64,000 nucleotides of DNA from Cellulophaga sp. Hel_I_12 (GTDB lineage: Bacteria > Bacteroidota > Bacteroidia > Flavobacteriales > Flavobacteriaceae). The stretch covers positions 2,297,501 to 2,361,500 of the forward strand of contig NZ_JUHB01000001.1 in NCBI RefSeq assembly GCF_000799565.1. Reading direction: 5' to 3'. The first letter of the stretch is position 1. Every line of letters starts with the position of its first letter. The translations under genes and the position numbers were made by a program. Under the pieces are notes generated by a model. The model saw only the letters and a list, made by a program, of their open reading frames with translations, ran no database searches and was not told the DNA's origin. This document shows positions 63,501-64,000 of this stretch, one piece after another.

Positions 63501-64000
63501 TCAACACTTTGAAATTGACAAGAATTAGGAATTGGGTTACCAGAACTATTTAATTGACGAACGTCTACGCGATAACTCCCGTTGGTAGCGATATCAAAGC
63601 TAGGGCCATTATTAGCGCTAAAAGGTACCACTACAGTATTTGTTGCTGTATTAAATAATTGAAAACCGTACCCTGCTCCTAAATTTGTAACGGTGATATT
63701 CCCATTACTAGCACAAAAAATATCTGTTTTAATTGTATTTACCGCTAAATCGTTTTTAAAGGCACTAAAGTAAAAGCGACTTGAACATCCGTTTTGATAG
63801 TTGATTACTAATCGGTATTTACCTGTATCTGTTACATTGAAGGCATTCCCTGTCGCCACGGTAGCATAGCAGCTGTTCCCTTTGTTGGGGCATGCTGGAT
63901 CAGATGATGTACAGGTGCTTTCATCGAGTTGTTGCCACTCTAAACTTTGTGCATCGGGAATATTTATTTGTAAAAGCTCGGTGTCTGTGCTACCACATAA
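51557..64000 (-). CDS. giant SprB-repeat surface protein with T9SS type B C-terminal domain (5' end outside window)
   Basis: This gene reads without a stop from the right edge of the window to 51557, giving at least 4,147 residues; the apparent start at 63859 is only a GTG inside the frame. It contains about 42 SprB-type modules of roughly 80-100 residues. Each has a Cys near its start (SCFGGANG, TCNGANDGTI and similar), a GNYxYS strand and a second Cys near its end (DxxGC), suggesting one disulphide per module. One stretch (about 61590-62170) is a different, roughly 200-residue jelly-roll-like domain. The end is a CHU_C gliding-type C-terminal domain (IPNFFTPDADGNNDIW...FDRYGREIY). This marks T9SS export, as for the gliding adhesin SprB. 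PorP/SprF-family gene follows directly. Gliding adhesin is likely; another surface fibre is possible. Confidence 0.93.
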   Translation of the reverse strand, partial: LCGSTDTELLQINIPDAQSLEWQQLDESTCTSSDPACPNKGNSCYATVATGNAFNVTDTGKYRLVINYQNGCSSRFYFSAFKNDLAVNTIKTDIFCASNGNITVTNLGAGYGFQLFNTATNTVVVPFSANNGPSFDIATNGSYRVDVRQLNSSGNPIPNSCQFQSVEIGILDRNFDVDLATTPANCNSLGSINVQVLNVRANYTYDLRFNDGVNHPYGVGTRVNIASAQTSNNYTFNNLNPGDYTVIVTTQDGCTDTQNITVNEVDEVLLSAVTLSNIGCSPGTIELTASGGFVDPNYSYAIWSKNGTPLYSDISNVPANAYQIDPIFEFGYTVSGGPTEADPSAPFVYTKIPNEEGVYTFVAIDANGCFKISNAVTLEDRGNMTISVNDDSPITCTNSSSAGITINTVNGVGPFQYSINNGVTFQDTPSFVGLAAGTYTVLVLDDSGCSATLDHSISNPSPLTASAGVARDVTCDPSGALVRITNVVGGVAPYTYSFDGGATFGTPSIASLPPGNYNTVVVRDAVGCEFPMDVFVEDYPVNPVLTAVTDYNCDGTGVITLTSDITNYNYTYALNGTLNSPDPTSNVFTNIGPGTYTVTTNYVSQVPPTPSLLLVEDFGYGTTVPNPNTLGYTYEDQTTNPPGDNNNRINDFEYAVTNSIVAPFGAWVQPGDNTTNGANPNGRYLVINVGTPSPGQIIYSKPINDVIPNQDLRISLYIFNLLRSTNNQLDPDLTIEIRTTAGTVVQSIRTGDIPKTEQWENFSVDLNPGNNTTLEFVIRSEKVGNSGNDFAIDDIEIYQIPEVCELSIDSTIIIEGNRAFEANYLSSTNVSCFGASDGSITFEVENFNPTTGFEYSIDGGAYVTSLSSPVTTTANLAAGVRTIDIRRIDDISCTQQITRTITQPTAIQASASVSTPFTCSNTGATISASATGGTAGYEYQLEDTSGTITRAYQTSVNFTNVPAGTYLVRARDVRGCDNLIDTAIPITAPSALTFTATPTQCYSGANDGTIAVNVTGGNGGLLFSINNGPFLAPSPTTATAYTFTNLGSGSYIINVRDQLGCTVAAQTITINERLSLSASANAITTCGSATDVNITAIGGDVNYVYAIVPDGATPTNGDFSTTNPRAISAAGAYDVYVRDNGGTAGFCTVMVDLIITQNPPIVITETVTDVSCFGGANGAIALAVTGGNAPYRYSINNGTTYQTSNNFSNLTAGTYAVLVQDADLCTQPLSVTVNEPLALTAEAIQTTDYTCLPGGEAAISVGSITPTAGGSGNYQYSINGGSWTASTTGGTVFTGLTDGSYTIRVRDANAPTCFISLANVVIDPLPVAPILTSAVAYNCDGTGNMTITPFDASYTYTLDSGTPQTGASANVFTNVTPGNHTITVDYGSSCTTDIVVNVANGRAFNASISAPVNVSCFAGSDGGFTINATNFGAAGFEYTLDGGVTFSGPHTTSQVVTGLTAQAYSIEVRDVNNPTGCTVPLNQTLTEPTAITATASITTEFTCDNTGATITAVASGGTPTYTYQLETNTGTILRAYQASSIFTNVPANAATENYVVRVTDSRSCVNMALPTVTVNAPQVPTFDVLPTACYSGANDGTIQVDVTSLPGNGNFQFRIDGGAWLNGNTSATRHIFSGLANGSYTIDVQDGFGCDAVQQTVVLSPQLVVSVDAINVSSCADGSITVNATGGNGTLVYAIVPANTVPTSFTTSNSLIVTNAMATANPLGYDVYVRDNNGVSHLCSFEQEDIVITTATPLAVTGTATDPECFNGLGAIDATVTGGNAPFTYSLVDLSPADGIDYGVSYSNVGTTTYSFAGIGVGDYRIDITDTDGCPVSSATIIINNAVQITADVEPLLPATCDDPDPLEYGFEFTNVITSAGTVEYSADGGSTWQSSSELRGYASGTPVNPSIRVTLASGTICQRDFPRYIIPFPLDNLDITIFPQILDCNDLQVTVRGSNGDGTNGYRYTYTDDPASFGLSTPIWTARIPSGTSHTFANINPTTPQLPGLPLLVPGRTYVFYVEDTAGCIRQSNVNVNDVVPNIPIEITTMVTPSCFNATPGIGNGEITFTLNPTTASTHMRWEVFQLGNPTPIAVSGAIAPAPAINVGYNNTISVSNLPEGEYYIDVFQNDGTSPDTCRGGSENALVEELDEIMATATATRDISCNLPGLISVTGITGGGGAPYTFDVTGPVGFTALTGLTSNPIHIPVNSPAGDYMVTINDQYGCPVTLPLVSLGLSPNPTIDSVTQDNCTSPIRLTVAATGAGTIRYAIVTNGATAPSTYVNNGGIFNNVTPGSYDVYIIDSNGCMAMQAAYIVNPVLSAKAELTKVLDCSATPDATITIEALTGSGNYEYSISGAATVAQTTLTSPFVYSASTAGDYIITIYDTATANSAVCNRTFTVNVPAAIQPIFTETHTELTCNGANDGTITLNQTNNGINPLSYELRYATAGNPLVAAADFTFDAATQTFSDLAPNNYIVRGIGTNACTFDVAITISEPNAIVVTVDPLVDIVPFECTPNTNTDTNATITVNPANISGGSGTYVRYVFENTATSTIVQDGANNVYIETNRLGGTYNISVYDANGCIGTTTASIAAFDKLLTINATISSAITCTPGNDGEVTIAVASTINDATRFEFSIDNGTTWQPSNVFAGLAEGTHNFIVRHIDTDCELFTSINITNPNTFTVGTPVTTDVICVGSATGTATFTVNDASYAGTYSWEVFNSDTTTTGITGTSAALTVTGLIAGDYYVSFTQDGVPTCDNRRDFSISEPSSALAAGIPMVTPITCVPGADGVIEITNVTGGWGGYAYYVSTTANPDPNDATNYVANPRFENLGAGTYEIWVIDSRGCPLQLTDITLAVPTPITADLQLNNENCTNFEGELQVMNQVGGQGSNYSYQLQRWDGTAYVNLRALQTTATFSNLGAGQYQVIVSDQWGCATATANAITLYDELVPLATIVKPIDCTLDPSGQITISQTGGSGTYAYSGTFPDGSALTPNADGIFTGLTQVGEYTFIITDGTCSETIRQSLAAAVQPPTPTIDAVTNVTCFNAADGTISVRVLDNGIDPYVFQITDRDGTAIVINPTSSTTTSAEFTGLANTVGAGYTISVTGSNSCTTTVVQTISQPTAAVVISAPVVSEFDCTSGNTTNYATIDITGLVTGGSSTYVRYVFVNDATPSTPVQDGSNSIYTETNVLGGNYTITVYDDMGCSASTTASIAPFVGINTPTVGLVDTVTCNGNDEEITVGVTISPASATPNLSYVVTGPNGYNQTINSTNASENFTGLGIGNYVITITNTDTGCILTTTHVVSDPKVIEVTAVKATDETCLNDAVNGGSFNVSIANYTGGYSYQVFRADGTSVSAVLSGNTSTPLVIDNLLGGSYYVQIIETDATSTFCSDNSNAVTILTPEFPITAVISEQSNVTCDNNRGSILVDPSGGKGSYTITISSSTQTFTQAGVDAYIFTGLSAGNFTVNVTDSFGCLFTDAITLLQPAPIVATISADIVLDCYGDDTGIVTATVTSGGLGALQYRLNTYDVTGTVIISTSVAQSANSFTGLFSGRYSISVSDSVRCISETPIAIISDPVDVFGSLTMTQAISCVDDLELLLTANGGTAPYNYSTDGVSFIPFNSGNQHVFNSLPSGNAGAGTYRYYVQDAFNCTSILSNEITADTVEPLVITIDASAASVNCSGDNSAILIARGSGGLGNYQYELLASPTSTTPLQGPSANGVFRNLIAGDYYVKVTSGDCEAISAVITVTEPAPLVYTDDYSAMICFGENTGYIHVSLSGGSGNYQYAISPNLAQFDDINQFDNLAPGTYTVIAQDANGCFVQTEYTIAESSEIAIDATAAGETCLGDSDGVIDLVITGGLAPYSTRLDNTNYVADLFSYTNLPSGTHTVYVLDALGCENSVQVIVDPGVNIKATVAPMYECTATVPDNYLMVTLDDPSVAGAVLYQLDDVNSTDVRLEPSFTNIPAGNHTLIISLNGCVEIIPFTIENFDPLVLSLENNNINEITAVASGGDGNYTFYFDAVDNGDDNTYFINRTATYTVRVVDGNGCEVIATIEMEFIDIEIPNFFTPDADGNNDIWKPRNLEGFPNIITVIFDRYGREIYRMGQNDPGWEGIYENSDLPTGDYWYVIKLQGENDEREFVGHFTLYR
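53530..57290 (-). repeat. seven-module super-repeat pair C/D in the SprB-like gene
   Basis: Seven consecutive modules recur in the same order, starting near 57280 and 55405, with a period of about 1.87 kb. The clearest pair is the YVRYVF...QDG...Y-ETN-LGG-Y module at about 56470-56220 and 54600-54350. Both copies are preceded by a DCxxxP and a TCxxAxDGTI module and followed by three matching modules. Confidence 0.65.
58470..62610 (-). repeat. seven-module super-repeat pair A/B in the SprB-like gene
   Basis: Two blocks of seven modules follow each other in the same order: TC-P-G, NCDGTG, SCF--SDG, TC-NTGATI, CYSGANDGTI, a YAIVP...YDVYVRDN module and a CF-G module. Copy A runs from about 62610, copy B from about 60270. 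Copy A alone carries the extra domain at 61590-62170; without it both copies are about 1.75-1.8 kb. Confidence 0.7.

Noticed and set aside
63859..63861. Apparent start of the giant gene at 63859
   Set aside because: This is a GTG valine inside a frame that stays open without a stop to base 64000, and the upstream residues (CGSTDTELLQ...) fit the same protein. The real start is outside the window.
51557..64000. CRISPR array or tandem DNA repeat
   Set aside because: The periodicity here is at protein level with diverged DNA; the units are 240-300 bases long and coding. No short direct repeats with spacers are seen anywhere in the window.

Overview
The window is a compact, AT-rich chromosomal stretch from a member of the Bacteroidota, almost certainly family Flavobacteriaceae. 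The evidence is a SusC/SusD pair, a PorP/SprF-family protein beside a giant SprB-repeat protein with a type B type IX secretion (T9SS) C-terminal domain, the gene order pdxA-DUF177-rpmF-fabH-accB-accC, Bacteroidota-type promoters (TTG-N19-TAnnTTTG) and no clear Shine-Dalgarno sequences. I see no integrase, insertion sequence, CRISPR array, prophage or rRNA. Genus cannot be fixed from the sequence alone.

Layout. 0-13 kb holds mainly housekeeping genes: a QueD-family pterin/deazapurine enzyme, LpxH-type lipid A enzyme, an MFS exporter, a K+/H+ antiporter, recJ, a divergent OsmC / AhpD-like thiol redox pair, a DUF819 membrane protein, HopJ-family protein, rsmI, tdk-alr and mscL. 13-20 kb has a lone receiver-domain protein, asd, a prolyl oligopeptidase lipoprotein, an orphan ABC ATPase coupled to arfB, two small lipoproteins (DUF3124 and FKBP) and a GreA-like protein. 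20-29 kb is a peptide-oriented uptake locus: an M14 carboxypeptidase, SusC and SusD in one operon, with an M20 peptidase divergent from it and an FAD oxidoreductase beyond. 29-35 kb is the fatty acid / ribosome / vitamin block (accC, accB, fabH, rpmF, DUF177, pdxA, ribE).

35-41 kb is the most unusual metabolic region. A tight five-gene operon on the minus strand (serine esterase, ATP-grasp ligase with a lysine-rich tail, GCS2-type carboxylate-amine ligase, class I glutamine amidotransferase, second ATP-grasp-like protein), with a second serine esterase divergent from it, looks like a complete pathway for building, trimming or releasing an amide- or peptide-like compound whose identity is unknown. 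41-50 kb holds membrane proteins (NagX-like, TauE/SafE, SLC13, EamA), an MtfA peptidase, a GH63-type glucosidase and two tRNA-Cys-like genes, the second with an abnormal anticodon loop (C33).

50-64 kb holds folB, a PorP/SprF-family gene and one gene of at least 4,147 codons that runs off the right edge of the window. It encodes a cell-surface protein with about 42 SprB-type modules. These modules are themselves arranged in higher-order repeats of seven, and one copy carries a roughly 200-residue foreign domain. Together with the PorP/SprF neighbour this resembles the SprB-SprF arrangement used for gliding adhesins exported by the T9SS.
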